Assembly (NCBI RefSeq): GCF_024171405.1
Contig: NZ_JALJZT010000002.1
Span: 2,108,001 to 2,172,000, forward strand
DNA: 64,000 nt
Reading direction: 5' to 3'
From: Qipengyuania citrea
GTDB lineage: Bacteria > Pseudomonadota > Alphaproteobacteria > Sphingomonadales > Sphingomonadaceae
Position numbers and translations under genes: made by a program. Under the pieces are notes generated by a model. The model saw only the letters and a program-made list of their open reading frames with translations, ran no database searches and was not told the DNA's origin. Below are positions 23,002 through 31,998 of this stretch, piece by piece. Within the stretch, counting starts at the first letter, position 1. The number at the start of each line of letters is the position of its first letter.

Positions 23002-23081
23002 CGGTGGGTGCCTGTGTCACATTACGCTTAACGGCGCGTCAACCGCGAGGCATTAGGGACCGCTGCGGAGACCAAGCACTC

Positions 23082-23264
23082 GTGATCGACTATTTCGCCC
23101 TCGCCCTGACACATGCGCTGATCCTTATTGCGATCCTGCGCGTGTTCATGCGCGACGACCTCGACCGCGAGGACTCGCCGGGCGCAGAGCCCGAGGTGGC
23201 GAAACCGAACCGGCGCGAGGCGAGGCGAGCACGGCGCGCAGGCGGGAAGACGCGCGATGCTTGA
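23082..23264 (+). CDS. Small single-pass membrane protein with basic tail
   Basis: This 60-residue protein starts at GTG 23082 with GGAG eleven bases upstream. Residues 3-24 form one hydrophobic helix and the rest is charged, ending in an arginine-rich stretch (RREARRARRAGGK). The start of the O-ligase gene lies inside its 3' end (eight-base overlap), so the two are translationally coupled. No family is recognised. It may assist the ligase; this is inferred from coupling only. Confidence 0.65.
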   Translation: MIDYFALALTHALILIAILRVFMRDDLDREDSPGAEPEVAKPNRREARRARRAGGKTRDA

Positions 23265-24666
23265 TGCGGCACTGTTCCTGTTCGTCATGGCGTTGTTCGC
23301 GCTTGGCCTGAGGCGCCCCTTCGTATGGGTGCTGGCCTATCTCTATATCGATATCCTCGCGCCGCAGAAGATCGGTTGGACGCTGACCCCGATGCTGCCG
23401 ATTTCCTTCATCGCCTTCATGCTCGCCTTCGCCGGCTGGGCGATTGCCGATGCGAAATCCGAGATTCGCTTCACGCTGCGGCAGGGCATCATGATCGCCT
23501 TTCTGGGATGGTGCTTCCTCACGCTGCAATGGGCCGACTTTCCCGAGGATGCGGCCTATAAGTGGGAATGGGTCTGGCGCGCGCAGGTATTCGCCATCTT
23601 CCTGCCCTTCACGCTGGTCACGCGATTGCGGCTGGAACTCGCGCTGCTGGTCGTCACGCTGACAGCCGGAGCGATCATCATTTCCTCCGGTCTCAAGACC
23701 GCGCTTGGCGGCGGGGGCTATGGCAGCCTGTATTTCTTCGTGAACGACAATTCGAACATCTACGAGAGTTCGACGCTCTCCACGGTCGCGATCGGTCTGA
23801 TCCCGATCATCTGGTGGTTCATGAACCACGGGCGGATCTTCCCGCCCGACTGGCGCGTCAAGCTGTTCGGCGGCGCGTTCATCTTTGCCTGCCTGCTGAT
23901 CCCCGTCGGAACCGAAGCACGCACCGGGCTCGTGTGCATCGGCGTTCTCGCGCTGCTGCTGCTGCGCGACGTGAAGCGCCGGATGACCTTCATCGTCGGC
24001 GGCATCGCGCTCGTGCTGATGGCTGCGCCCTTCCTGCCGACCAGCTATTACGAACGCATGGGGCTGATCACCGGGCACGAACAGGACCAGTCGGCATCGA
24101 CGCGCCTTGCGGTGTGGCAATGGACCTATGATTATGCGCTCGAGAACCCGCTCGGCGGCGGGTTCGATTCCTACCGCGGCAACAAGTTCGAATACCGCCT
24201 GCCGCAGGTCGAGGAAAACGGCAGCACGACCACGGTCGAATACAAGGACGTGGTCGACGAAGCGCGCGCCTTCCACTCCTCGATCTTCGAGGTGCTGGGC
24301 GAACAGGGGTGGATCGGCCTGTTCCTGTGGGTCTGGCTCCATGCCAGCGGGCTGTGGCAGATGGAAAAGCTGCGGCGGCGCTGGCGCGGGCGCGAGGGGG
24401 CGAGCTGGCAATCTCCATTGGCGAGCGCGCTACAGATGACGCAGATCATCGCACTGGTCGGATCACTGTTCCAGGGGATCGCTTACCAGCCGGTGATCCT
24501 GCTGATCATCGCCCTGCAATGCGGGCTGTGGACCTATCTCAAGCGCTGCGAGGAAGCGGCCGCCGAGCCGCGCTCCTCGCGCAGGCGCGCTGCCCACCGT
24601 TCGGAGCCCCAGCGCGCCACCAGCGCATCGAACGCGGCCCGTTCGGCCCCGGCGAGCGAGGCGTAA
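23257..24666 (+). CDS. Putative O-glycosylation ligase, exosortase A-associated
   Basis: This 469-residue polytopic inner-membrane protein has about ten or more hydrophobic segments and an O-antigen-ligase-like (Wzy_C) region containing TEARTGLVCIGVLALLLL and a large loop with GGGFDSYRGN. The N terminus (RRPFVWVLAYLYIDILAPQKIG) is typical of exosortase-A-associated ligases. Such proteins are thought to transfer or polymerise glycan at the periplasmic face. The last 40 or so residues are arginine- and alanine-rich without a family match and overlap the opposite-strand sulfatase gene by 133 bases, so the tail is probably a read-on past an older stop. Confidence 0.85.
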   Translation: MLDAALFLFVMALFALGLRRPFVWVLAYLYIDILAPQKIGWTLTPMLPISFIAFMLAFAGWAIADAKSEIRFTLRQGIMIAFLGWCFLTLQWADFPEDAAYKWEWVWRAQVFAIFLPFTLVTRLRLELALLVVTLTAGAIIISSGLKTALGGGGYGSLYFFVNDNSNIYESSTLSTVAIGLIPIIWWFMNHGRIFPPDWRVKLFGGAFIFACLLIPVGTEARTGLVCIGVLALLLLRDVKRRMTFIVGGIALVLMAAPFLPTSYYERMGLITGHEQDQSASTRLAVWQWTYDYALENPLGGGFDSYRGNKFEYRLPQVEENGSTTTVEYKDVVDEARAFHSSIFEVLGEQGWIGLFLWVWLHASGLWQMEKLRRRWRGREGASWQSPLASALQMTQIIALVGSLFQGIAYQPVILLIIALQCGLWTYLKRCEEAAAEPRSSRRRAAHRSEPQRATSASNAARSAPASEA

Positions 24667-26534
24667 TCTGCACACCGCCGTGCGCGCGTGACGCAGGCTT
24701 CGCCGCTGTCGAGCCGCAGCGAAATCACGCCGAGCTCTTCATGCGCGAGACCGATCGCGGTCGGTTCGTCGAGCGGCCCGATGTGGAGGAAGGGCGCGGG
24801 CGGCGCGGCGGCGGGAACATCCGCGCCCAGAAGCCGCAGGATTATCGCGCGGTAGTCGCTTAGCGCGAGCGGCGCGCGAGCCGCGCCCAGCGGACGGTTG
24901 CTGGCGAGAAACGTCGCATTCTGCCGGTCGTTGATCACATGGCCATGGCCGAGGAAGCCGTCCTCGAACAAGGCCTCGCCGTGATCGCCGGTAACGATCA
25001 GCACGGTGTCCTGCCACACGCCCATCGCTTCCAGCTTGGCGATCAGCCGGCCCAGCGCGGCGTCGGTATGCGCGACCGCGTTCCAGTAGGTCCGCTCCAG
25101 CGCCGCGCGGTTGTCCTCGTTGATGTGGCCGCGTTCCAGGGGCGGCTTGGCGAAGCGGTGCGGAACGGCGTCGTGGTGATAGGGGAAGTGCGGCGTCTGG
25201 AAATTTAGGTAGACGAATTGCGGCTTCTCCCACGCTGCAGCATCGCCGAGCGCGGCGTCGAAGCGATCGAGCACGATGTCCTCGTCGATCAGCAGCGAGC
25301 CCTGCGCGGCGAAGCTGAAGGCGCGCTGGTCCTTAAGCGTTTCGGCATCGACGAAGCGGTCGGCAACCTCACGCATTCCGACAGCTGCCGAAATACCGCC
25401 GAAATCCTCCGGTTGTCCCGAGAACACGCCGATCTCGTAACCGCTAGCATCGAGCTCGCGGAACAGGCTCGGCGAACCTGGCGGCACGACCAAGCTGCCC
25501 GCGAAGAGCGATTTGAGCGAGGCGGTGGTGAAGCCGACATGGCTGTAGGCGGGCGCGAGGGCGCCGCCCTGCGCCGCCACGCGCGCGAGATTGGGGGCGA
25601 CGGGTTTTCCGTCGATGCGCTTGCCCAGCACATCCGCGCGGGTGCTCTCGAAAACGACGATAACGAGATGCGGCTTTGCGCCGCCGATTGGCGTGGCGGG
25701 CAGGGGCTCGGCAACCGGGACCAGCGCGAGATCGCCGCCGTAGCCATCCTCGTCGATCCCATTGCCGGGGATATCGAGCGCGAGCGGATGGCGGCCGGCA
25801 TCGAACGGGGCCGGGTCGATGGTCCGCCCGGCAAGGCCGTAGCCATCGCCGTCGAAATCGCTTGCCAGTGCCAGCCCGTCGGCCAGCCCCTGCCAGGCGG
25901 CGATCCTTTCCAGCCCCCGCGGTCCGTCGCCGCCCAAACGCGGCAAGACGATCACCGCGCCGGCAAAGGCCAGCCAGACAATGCCGAGTGTGGCCCAGCG
26001 AGGCCATGCATTGGCAAGCGATGACTGCTTTCCCAGCCATCGGCGCAGCAGGCGTGCTGCCAGCCACCAGCCCGCAAGAAACAGGGCCAGCGCGCCAAGG
26101 CCGAGCATGATCTCGTTTTTGGCGAACAGCAGCGCATCGGCCGCGCTTCCGCCGCCCAGCTGCTTGAGGAGGGCGAAGCTGACCGCATCGCTGAAATAGG
26201 AATGGAGCTGGTACCGCAGGGTCAGTACCAGCAGGCTGGTTCCGCCATAGAGGAACGCGAAATGCAGTACGGCGGACTGCGCGCCGGACGCGCGCGCAAG
26301 CCGTACGGCCAGCTTCCAGGCGAGGAGGGCGACCGCGATATGGGCGAGCGCGAAGCCGAACATGAAAATGGCCAGTTCGCCGCCCGTATCGACCGCACTC
26401 GACTGCCCGAACCCGCCGGTGAACACACCATATTTGCGATTGGCGACCGCCAGCTCCGCGCCGGCAACAAGGGCGGCAACTAGCGGTACGCCGATTGCGG
26501 GTTTGAAGGCAGCGCCGAGCATACGGGCCAGCAT
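24534..26534 (-). CDS. Membrane-anchored sulfatase-fold transferase/hydrolase
   Basis: This 666-residue protein has about five N-terminal transmembrane helices, then a periplasmic alkaline-phosphatase/sulfatase-fold domain. Visible elements are FESTRADVLG near 298, a threonine-rich nucleophile region FTTASLKSLF at 335-344 and the metal motif TGDHGEALFE at 515-524. Between membrane part and catalytic part lies SDFDGDGYG...GNGIDEDGYGG (226-268), a cysteine-free MopE-like acidic metal-binding motif. It may be a phosphoethanolamine- or phosphoglycerol-type transferase or a sulfatase. Start 26534 has GGAGA upstream; a TTG at 26603 would add 23 residues. Confidence 0.8.
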   Translation of the reverse strand: MLARMLGAAFKPAIGVPLVAALVAGAELAVANRKYGVFTGGFGQSSAVDTGGELAIFMFGFALAHIAVALLAWKLAVRLARASGAQSAVLHFAFLYGGTSLLVLTLRYQLHSYFSDAVSFALLKQLGGGSAADALLFAKNEIMLGLGALALFLAGWWLAARLLRRWLGKQSSLANAWPRWATLGIVWLAFAGAVIVLPRLGGDGPRGLERIAAWQGLADGLALASDFDGDGYGLAGRTIDPAPFDAGRHPLALDIPGNGIDEDGYGGDLALVPVAEPLPATPIGGAKPHLVIVVFESTRADVLGKRIDGKPVAPNLARVAAQGGALAPAYSHVGFTTASLKSLFAGSLVVPPGSPSLFRELDASGYEIGVFSGQPEDFGGISAAVGMREVADRFVDAETLKDQRAFSFAAQGSLLIDEDIVLDRFDAALGDAAAWEKPQFVYLNFQTPHFPYHHDAVPHRFAKPPLERGHINEDNRAALERTYWNAVAHTDAALGRLIAKLEAMGVWQDTVLIVTGDHGEALFEDGFLGHGHVINDRQNATFLASNRPLGAARAPLALSDYRAIILRLLGADVPAAAPPAPFLHIGPLDEPTAIGLAHEELGVISLRLDSGEACVTRARRCADYASLAGAERAAFDALVARWGSERWAARLREERGSAAASSQRLR

Positions 26535-26760
26535 GGTTTCTCCAGCGTCGCGGACGCGGTTGCGCCACAAGCGGGACCATACCGTTTGTGCGAATCGGCT
26601 CAATACGCGGGTCGCCGTCCATCACCGGACACGGCGCTTCCCCATGCCGTAGCGGCACGTGCGGCGGTGTTGCGCCAGTCCCGCGCATGCGCCATGAGTC
26701 GCGCCGCACGCGCGGCCGGAGTCGCGCGAAACCGTCAGTTTGGATAGAGGAGAGGCGCGC

Positions 26761-27210
26761 ATGAGCCCGCAGGATCTGGCCGGCAAGGTCGGCGAAGTAA
26801 TCGGCACCAGCGAATGGGTCGAAATGAGCCAGGAGCGCATCAACCAGTTCGCCGATGCCACCGGCGATCACCAGTTCATCCATATCGACGAGGAAAAGGC
26901 CAAGATGACGCCGTTCGGCGGCACCATCGCGCATGGCTTCCTGACGCTGTCGATGATCCCCTATCTCGGCGCACAGTCCGACATGCCCCGGCTCGACGGC
27001 GTGAAAATGGGCGTCAACTACGGCGGCAACAAGACGCGCTTCATCTCGCCCGTACGCAGCGGCAAGCGCATCCGCGGTCACTGGAAGCTGGTCGAAATGA
27101 TCGAAAAGCGTCCCGGCCAGTGGCAGCAGACCAGCGAGATCACCATGGAGATCGAGGGCGAGGACAAGCCCGCGCTGATCACCGAATGGATCACCCAGAT
27201 TTTCGTCTGA
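26761..27210 (+). CDS. MaoC-like hydratase
   Basis: This 149-residue single hot-dog-fold protein matches MaoC-like (R)-specific enoyl-CoA hydratases, which interconvert enoyl-CoA and (R)-3-hydroxyacyl-CoA. The hydratase 2 motif is visible as [16 protein letters not shown] followed by [12 protein letters not shown] (residues 33-63), with the catalytic Asp-His pair. The ATG at 26761 follows AGAGGAGAGG. It lies 55 bases before a thiolase gene; together with PHB genes nearby it may feed (R)-hydroxyacyl-CoA into or out of PHB metabolism (inference). Confidence 0.87.
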   Translation: MSPQDLAGKVGEVIGTSEWVEMSQERINQFADATGDHQFIHIDEEKAKMTPFGGTIAHGFLTLSMIPYLGAQSDMPRLDGVKMGVNYGGNKTRFISPVRSGKRIRGHWKLVEMIEKRPGQWQQTSEITMEIEGEDKPALITEWITQIFV

Positions 27211-27265
27211 TTTCCCCCTCCTCCCCGGTGAGGATTCAGGCACCATAGCAACCAAGGAAATACGC

Positions 27266-28444
27266 ATGCGTGACGCAGTCATCGTCTCCACCGCCCGCAC
27301 CGCCATCGGCCGTGCCTACAAGGGCGGGTTCAACGACACCAAGGGCCCGACGCTCGGCGCCTATTCGCTCAAGCCCGCGATCGAGCGCGCCGGTATCGAC
27401 GCCGGCGAAGTCGACGACGTGCTGTGGGGCAGCGCGCTCCAGCAGGGCACGCAGGCCGGCAACCTCGCGCGCCAGGTCGCGCTGCGCGCCGGTTGCCCGA
27501 TCGGCACCAGCGGCATGACCATCGACCGCCAGTGTTCGAGCGGCCTGATGAGCATCGCCACCGCCGCCAAACAGATCATCACCGACCGGATGGATGTGGT
27601 TGCCGCAGGCGGTCAGGAATCGATCAGCCTCGTGCAGACCAAGGAAATGCGGGTGATGCCCGATCCCGAGCTGGTGAACATGCATGGCGCGGTTTACATG
27701 CCGATGCTGCAGACCGCCGAAACGGTCGCCCAGCGTTACGGCATCAGCCGCGAAGCGCAGGACGAATATGCGCTGCAGAGCCAGCAGCGTACCGCCGCGG
27801 CGCAGGAAGCGGGCAAGTTCGACGATGAAATCGTCCCCGTAAGCACCACGCACAAGGTGCAGGACAAGGAAACCGGCGAGATTTCGGACGTCGAAATCAC
27901 CATCGCCAAGGACGAGGGCAATCGCCCGCAGACCACGCTCGAAGGCCTTTCGAGCCTCAAGCCGGTGATGGGCGAAGGCACCACGATCACTGCGGGCAAT
28001 GCCTCGCAGCTGTCGGACGGGTCGTCGGCCAGCGTGCTGATGGAAGCCAAGGTCGCCGAACAGAAGGGCCTGCAGCCGCTCGGCCGCTATGTCGGCATGG
28101 CAGTTGCCGGCACCGAGCCCGACGAAATGGGCATCGGCCCCGTCTTCGCCATCCCCAAACTGCTCGAACGCTTCGACCTCAAGGTCGACGATATCGGGCT
28201 GTGGGAACTGAACGAGGCGTTCGCGGTGCAGGTGCTCTACTGCCGCGACAAGCTGGGTATCCCGGGCGAGCTGCTCAACGTCAACGGCGGCTCGATCTCG
28301 ATCGGCCACCCCTACGGCATGACCGGCGCGCGCTGCGTCGGCCACACGCTGATCGAAGGCAAGCGCCGCGGCGCGAAATACGGCGTCATCACCATGTGCG
28401 TCGGCGGCGGCATGGGCGCAGCCGGCCTGTTCGAGATCTTCTGA
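27266..28444 (+). CDS. Acetyl-CoA acyltransferase (thiolase)
   Basis: This 392-residue thiolase carries the nucleophile cysteine in DRQCSSG near residue 90, the catalytic histidine in [10 protein letters not shown] near 350 and the second cysteine in [11 protein letters not shown] near 380. Thiolases cleave 3-ketoacyl-CoA or condense two acetyl-CoA. The sequence resembles the broad beta-oxidation/ biosynthetic group, and chain-length preference cannot be read. It follows the MaoC gene in one operon and is followed by a hairpin at 28491-28521. Confidence 0.93.
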   Translation: MRDAVIVSTARTAIGRAYKGGFNDTKGPTLGAYSLKPAIERAGIDAGEVDDVLWGSALQQGTQAGNLARQVALRAGCPIGTSGMTIDRQCSSGLMSIATAAKQIITDRMDVVAAGGQESISLVQTKEMRVMPDPELVNMHGAVYMPMLQTAETVAQRYGISREAQDEYALQSQQRTAAAQEAGKFDDEIVPVSTTHKVQDKETGEISDVEITIAKDEGNRPQTTLEGLSSLKPVMGEGTTITAGNASQLSDGSSASVLMEAKVAEQKGLQPLGRYVGMAVAGTEPDEMGIGPVFAIPKLLERFDLKVDDIGLWELNEAFAVQVLYCRDKLGIPGELLNVNGGSISIGHPYGMTGARCVGHTLIEGKRRGAKYGVITMCVGGGMGAAGLFEIF

Positions 28445-28490
28445 TCGGACGACCGGCAGGCCGCCTGCTTGCCTAAACGAAGGATAATGG

Positions 28491-28521
28491 ACATCCTCCG
28501 GCCCCGGCGGTCGGAGGATGT
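28491..28521 (+). terminator. Hairpin after thiolase gene
   Basis: ACATCCTCCG at 28491-28500 pairs perfectly with CGGAGGATGT at 28512-28521 around an 11-base loop. The bases that follow are only moderately T-rich. The right arm contains GGAGG, the ribosome binding site of the next small gene, so the structure may also control that gene's translation. Confidence 0.5.
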
Positions 28522-28527
28522 TCGCGT

Positions 28528-28719
28528 TTGGGCATCAATAGCGCGATCTCGACTACCAAGGAAGTGGCGACGGTCGGACTGCTCTATCTCGCCTATGAAT
28601 TTACGCTGTTTGCTGCGGCTATCGCGGCCGTGCTGCTCGCCCTGACCGTGTGGCTGCTGCTGCTTGCGCGGCGGATCATCGGCAGGCTGTTCGGGCAGCG
28701 AAAACCGCGGCCGCCCTGA
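28528..28719 (+). CDS. Small membrane protein, unknown function
   Basis: This 63-residue protein starts at TTG 28528, ten bases after GGAGG; an ATG at 28518 is in another frame and stops quickly. Residues about 14-52 are strongly hydrophobic (one long or two short helices) and the C terminus is basic and proline-rich (RRIIGRLFGQRKPRPP). No family is recognised. The gene ends four bases before the convergent PHB depolymerase gene. The unusual start and a ribosome binding site buried in a hairpin make expression uncertain. Confidence 0.5.
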   Translation: MGINSAISTTKEVATVGLLYLAYEFTLFAAAIAAVLLALTVWLLLLARRIIGRLFGQRKPRPP

Positions 28720-28723
28720 TCGG

Positions 28724-29962
28724 TCAGCCGTGCGCGGCGATGAATTCCTCGACCACCGGCGCGATACGGTCGCGCCACTTGCTGCCGTTGAAGATGCCGT
28801 AATGGCCCGCGCCATCGGCCATGTAATAGCGCTTTTTCGCGCTATCGAGCTTGGGCGTCAGGTCGAGCGCGGCCTTGGTCTGGCCGAGCCCCGAAATATC
28901 GTCGCGCTCGCCCTCGATCGCGAGCAGCGCGGTGCGCGTGATGTCGCCCAGATCGACCCGCTTGCCGCGATGCAGGAAGGTGCCGTTGGGCAGCGCATGG
29001 TCCTGGAAGACCTCCTGCACCGTCTGCAGGTAGAATTCGGCGGTCATATCGGCCACGCTGCGGTATTCGTCGTAGAAATCCTTGGTCGCCTGCGCGCTCG
29101 CCTCGTCGCCTGCGGTGAGGTGTTTGAACATCTCGTAATGGCTCTGCATGTGATTCCCGAGATTCATGCTCATGAAGCCCGCCAGCTGCATGAAGCCGGG
29201 ATAGACCCGCCGGCCCGCGCCGCGATACTGCATCGGCACGGTGGCGATGACATTGTGGCGGAACCATTCGATCGGCCGATCCATCGCCATGTCGTTGACG
29301 CTGGTCGGCGAACAGCGCGTGTCGATCGGCCCGCCCATCATCGTCAGCGTGCTGGGGGTGCAGGGATGATCGTCGCGGTTCATGATCGCGGTGGCGGCGA
29401 AGACCGGCACCGAAGGCTGGCAGACCGCCATGACATGCGCGCCTTCGCCGATATGCTCGAGGAAGCCGATGACGTAATCCATGTAGTCGTCGAGGTCGAA
29501 CTCGCCCTCGTGCAGCGGCACGGTCTTGGCATCGGCCCAGTCGGTTACGAACACGCGGTAATTCTGCAGCATCCGCTCGACCGTGCCGCGCAGCAGCGTG
29601 GCGTAATGGCCGCTCATTGGCGCAACGACCAGCAGGCGCGGCGCATCCTCGGGCAGGTTTGCGCGGTAAAACTCTTTCAGATCGCCGAAGGGGCGATTGA
29701 GCACGGTCGCCTCGAACACCGGATCGGGGGTGCCATCGACTTCGATCGCCTCGATGTTCCAGCCCGGCTTGCCGTAAGTGGCGGTGGCATGGGCGAACAC
29801 TTCGAGCGCGCTGGCCGCCATCGGACCGATGTTCAGATAGCCCATCGGGTCGATGTGATTGAGCGGGTTCGATGGATTGTTGAGCATTTCCACCCCGATC
29901 GAGGCGATGGTGCTGGCCGAGTTCAGCCAGCTGCGCTGCAGTTCATAGGCGTGATAAAGCAA
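28724..29962 (-). CDS. phaZ: Intracellular polyhydroxybutyrate depolymerase
   Basis: This protein of about 412 residues matches intracellular PHB depolymerases, which hydrolyse stored PHB to 3-hydroxybutyrate oligomers or monomers. Segments such as VFVTDWADAK, MAVCQPSVPVFAA (cysteine nucleophile of the CQ-type box) and ADGAGHYGIFNG (histidine) are diagnostic. I chose TTG 29962 because the product then begins MLYHAYELQRSW, as the family does, and AGGGGAT lies seven bases before. ATG 29989 with GGAG is a good alternative adding nine residues. A palindrome at 30041-30057 lies in the divergent promoter region. Confidence 0.9.
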   Translation of the reverse strand: MLYHAYELQRSWLNSASTIASIGVEMLNNPSNPLNHIDPMGYLNIGPMAASALEVFAHATATYGKPGWNIEAIEVDGTPDPVFEATVLNRPFGDLKEFYRANLPEDAPRLLVVAPMSGHYATLLRGTVERMLQNYRVFVTDWADAKTVPLHEGEFDLDDYMDYVIGFLEHIGEGAHVMAVCQPSVPVFAATAIMNRDDHPCTPSTLTMMGGPIDTRCSPTSVNDMAMDRPIEWFRHNVIATVPMQYRGAGRRVYPGFMQLAGFMSMNLGNHMQSHYEMFKHLTAGDEASAQATKDFYDEYRSVADMTAEFYLQTVQEVFQDHALPNGTFLHRGKRVDLGDITRTALLAIEGERDDISGLGQTKAALDLTPKLDSAKKRYYMADGAGHYGIFNGSKWRDRIAPVVEEFIAAHG

Positions 29963-30040
29963 AACATATCCCCTGCTGGTCCGGCGCATGATGCGATCTC
30001 CGGCCCGGGTAAAGACGGTCATCCTGCCGTCCGGTTGGTA

Positions 30041-30057
30041 ATTGTGCAACGCACAAT
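30041..30057. promoter_or_regulatory. Palindrome between phaZ and ABC transporter genes
   Basis: ATTGTGC-AAC-GCACAAT is a perfect 7-base inverted repeat with a three-base centre. Its core TGC-N3-GCA resembles the TGC/GCA-type sites bound by the PHB regulator PhaR in other alphaproteobacteria. It lies about 80-95 bases upstream of phaZ, between divergent genes. PhaR binding is an inference. Confidence 0.45.
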
Positions 30058-30120
30058 AGCCGAAAATGTGCCTTCGCGCGTGCAGCAGTGTGGATTTTCG
30101 CGCCGCACCGACCTAACTGC

Positions 30121-31956
30121 ATGCGCATGGCAGCCCAGGACGAGACGGAAACCGAAGGTCGCGGTCGGTTCGCGCGCAAACGCGCGGCCAAGGACGCACC
30201 GCGCCAGCGCTCGTTGCGGCCCTTGCGAATGGTGTGGCAGGCGGGGACGGGTTATCCCGGTCACGTCGCGCTGGCGCTGGTCGCGCTGTTCATCACCGCG
30301 GCCGCCACGCTGGCGATCCCGGCGGGGTTCAAGATGGTCATCGACCGCGGTTTTGCCGAAGGCGCCACCCCCGATGATATGGCGCGCTGGTTCCGCTATC
30401 TGCTGATGATCGTCGCCGTGCTCGCGGCGGGTACGGCGATGCGGTTCTATTACGTCAGCTGGCTGGGCGAGCGCGTGGTCGCCGATATCCGGCTGCGGGT
30501 GCAGGAAAACCTGCTGCGGCTGGCCCCGGGCTTCTACGAAGAGAACAGCCCCAAGGAAATCTCCAGCCGCATGACCAGCGATACCGCGCTGATCGAGCAG
30601 GTCGTGGGCACCACTGTCTCGGTTGCACTGCGCAATGCGCTGATGGCGATCGGCGGGACGCTGTATCTGTTCTGGCTGGTGCCGGGGCTGACCATGGGGC
30701 TGCTGCTGATCATCCCCGCAATCGTGGTCCCGATCACGCTGTTCGGACGGCGGCTGCGCAAGGTTTCGCGCACCAGCCAGGACCGCGTGGCGGATATCGG
30801 GGCGATGGTCACCGAAGTCCTGTCGGCGATGAAGATCGTCCAGGGTTTCAACCAGGAAGGCCGCGAGCACGGGCGGTTTCGCGAGGCGGTCGAGCGGACC
30901 TTTGCCGTGGCGCGGCGCCGGGTGATGCTGCGCGCGGCGATGACCGCAGTGGTCATCCTGCTGGTGTTCGGCGGGATCACGCTGCTGGTCTGGCGCGGCG
31001 CGCAGGCGGTCAGCGAAGGCGCGATTTCGGGCGGCACGATTGCCGCCTTCGTGCTTACCGCGGGCCTCGTGGCTGGCGCGATCGGCGCGCTGACCGAGGT
31101 CTATGGCGATCTGCTGCGCGGTGCCGGCGCGGCCAGCCGCCTGTCCGAACTGCTCGACGAAAAGCCGGCGATCACGGCGCCCGAACGCCCGCAGGATCTG
31201 CCCGTCCCGCCGCGCGGCAGCCTGTCGTTCCGCAATGTAACCTTCCGCTATCCCACGCGACTCGAAGCCCCGGCGATCAGCGATTTCAGCCTCGAGGTCG
31301 AACCGGGCGAAGCGGTGGCCATCGTCGGCCCCTCGGGAGCAGGCAAATCGACCATCTTCCAGCTTGCCGAGCGGTTCTACGATCCGCAGGCGGGCTCGAT
31401 CCGGATCGACGGCATCCCGTTGACCGGCGCCGACCCCGCTGAAGTTCGCCGCCGCATCGCCTATGTCCCGCAGGAAGGCGTGTTGTTCAGCGCCAATGCG
31501 CGCGACAATCTGCGCTATGGCAATTGGGAAGCGAGCGAAGAAGAGGTCTGGGCCGCCGCGCGCGCTGCCAATGCCGCCGAATTCCTCGAGAAACTGCCGC
31601 GGGGGCTCGACACCTATCTGGGCGAGAGCGGCACGCAGCTGTCGGGCGGCCAGCGCCAGCGCATCGCCATCGCGCGCGCGCTGTTGCGCGATGCGCCTAT
31701 CCTGCTGCTCGACGAGGCAACCAGCGCGCTCGATGCCGAAAGCGAACGACTGGTCCAGGAGGCACTCGAACATCTGATGGAGGACCGCACCACGCTGGTC
31801 ATCGCGCACCGGCTCTCGACCGTGCGTGCTTCCGACCGGATCGTGGTGATGGAAGACGGCCGTATCGTCGAGCAGGGCACGCACGACCAATTGTCGGGCA
31901 ATGGCGGGCTGTACGCCCGGCTCGCCTCGCTGCAGTTCGGTCTCGAGAGCGCGTGA
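30121..31956 (+). CDS. ABC transporter, permease and ATP-binding protein fused
   Basis: This 611-residue half-transporter has six predicted transmembrane helices (first near 48-68) and a C-terminal ATPase domain. It shows Walker A GPSGAGKST at 403-411, the signature LSGGQRQR, Walker B ILLLDEATSALD and the switch histidine in IAHRLST. It would work as a dimer in the inner membrane and resembles exporters of lipids, peptides or drugs (ABCB group); the substrate is unknown. No strong ribosome binding site precedes ATG 30121 or ATG 30127, so the exact start is uncertain. uppP follows after 42 bases. Confidence 0.92.
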   Translation: MRMAAQDETETEGRGRFARKRAAKDAPRQRSLRPLRMVWQAGTGYPGHVALALVALFITAAATLAIPAGFKMVIDRGFAEGATPDDMARWFRYLLMIVAVLAAGTAMRFYYVSWLGERVVADIRLRVQENLLRLAPGFYEENSPKEISSRMTSDTALIEQVVGTTVSVALRNALMAIGGTLYLFWLVPGLTMGLLLIIPAIVVPITLFGRRLRKVSRTSQDRVADIGAMVTEVLSAMKIVQGFNQEGREHGRFREAVERTFAVARRRVMLRAAMTAVVILLVFGGITLLVWRGAQAVSEGAISGGTIAAFVLTAGLVAGAIGALTEVYGDLLRGAGAASRLSELLDEKPAITAPERPQDLPVPPRGSLSFRNVTFRYPTRLEAPAISDFSLEVEPGEAVAIVGPSGAGKSTIFQLAERFYDPQAGSIRIDGIPLTGADPAEVRRRIAYVPQEGVLFSANARDNLRYGNWEASEEEVWAAARAANAAEFLEKLPRGLDTYLGESGTQLSGGQRQRIAIARALLRDAPILLLDEATSALDAESERLVQEALEHLMEDRTTLVIAHRLSTVRASDRIVVMEDGRIVEQGTHDQLSGNGGLYARLASLQFGLESA

Positions 31957-31998
31957 CCGCTTGACTCCCGCCTCGCCTTTCCCTTGGGGACTGCCGCA

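Noticed and set aside
26604..26760. Possible RNA gene in the 157-base gap before the MaoC gene
   Set aside because: No terminator, cloverleaf or convincing promoter pair was seen; it looks like a divergent promoter region only.
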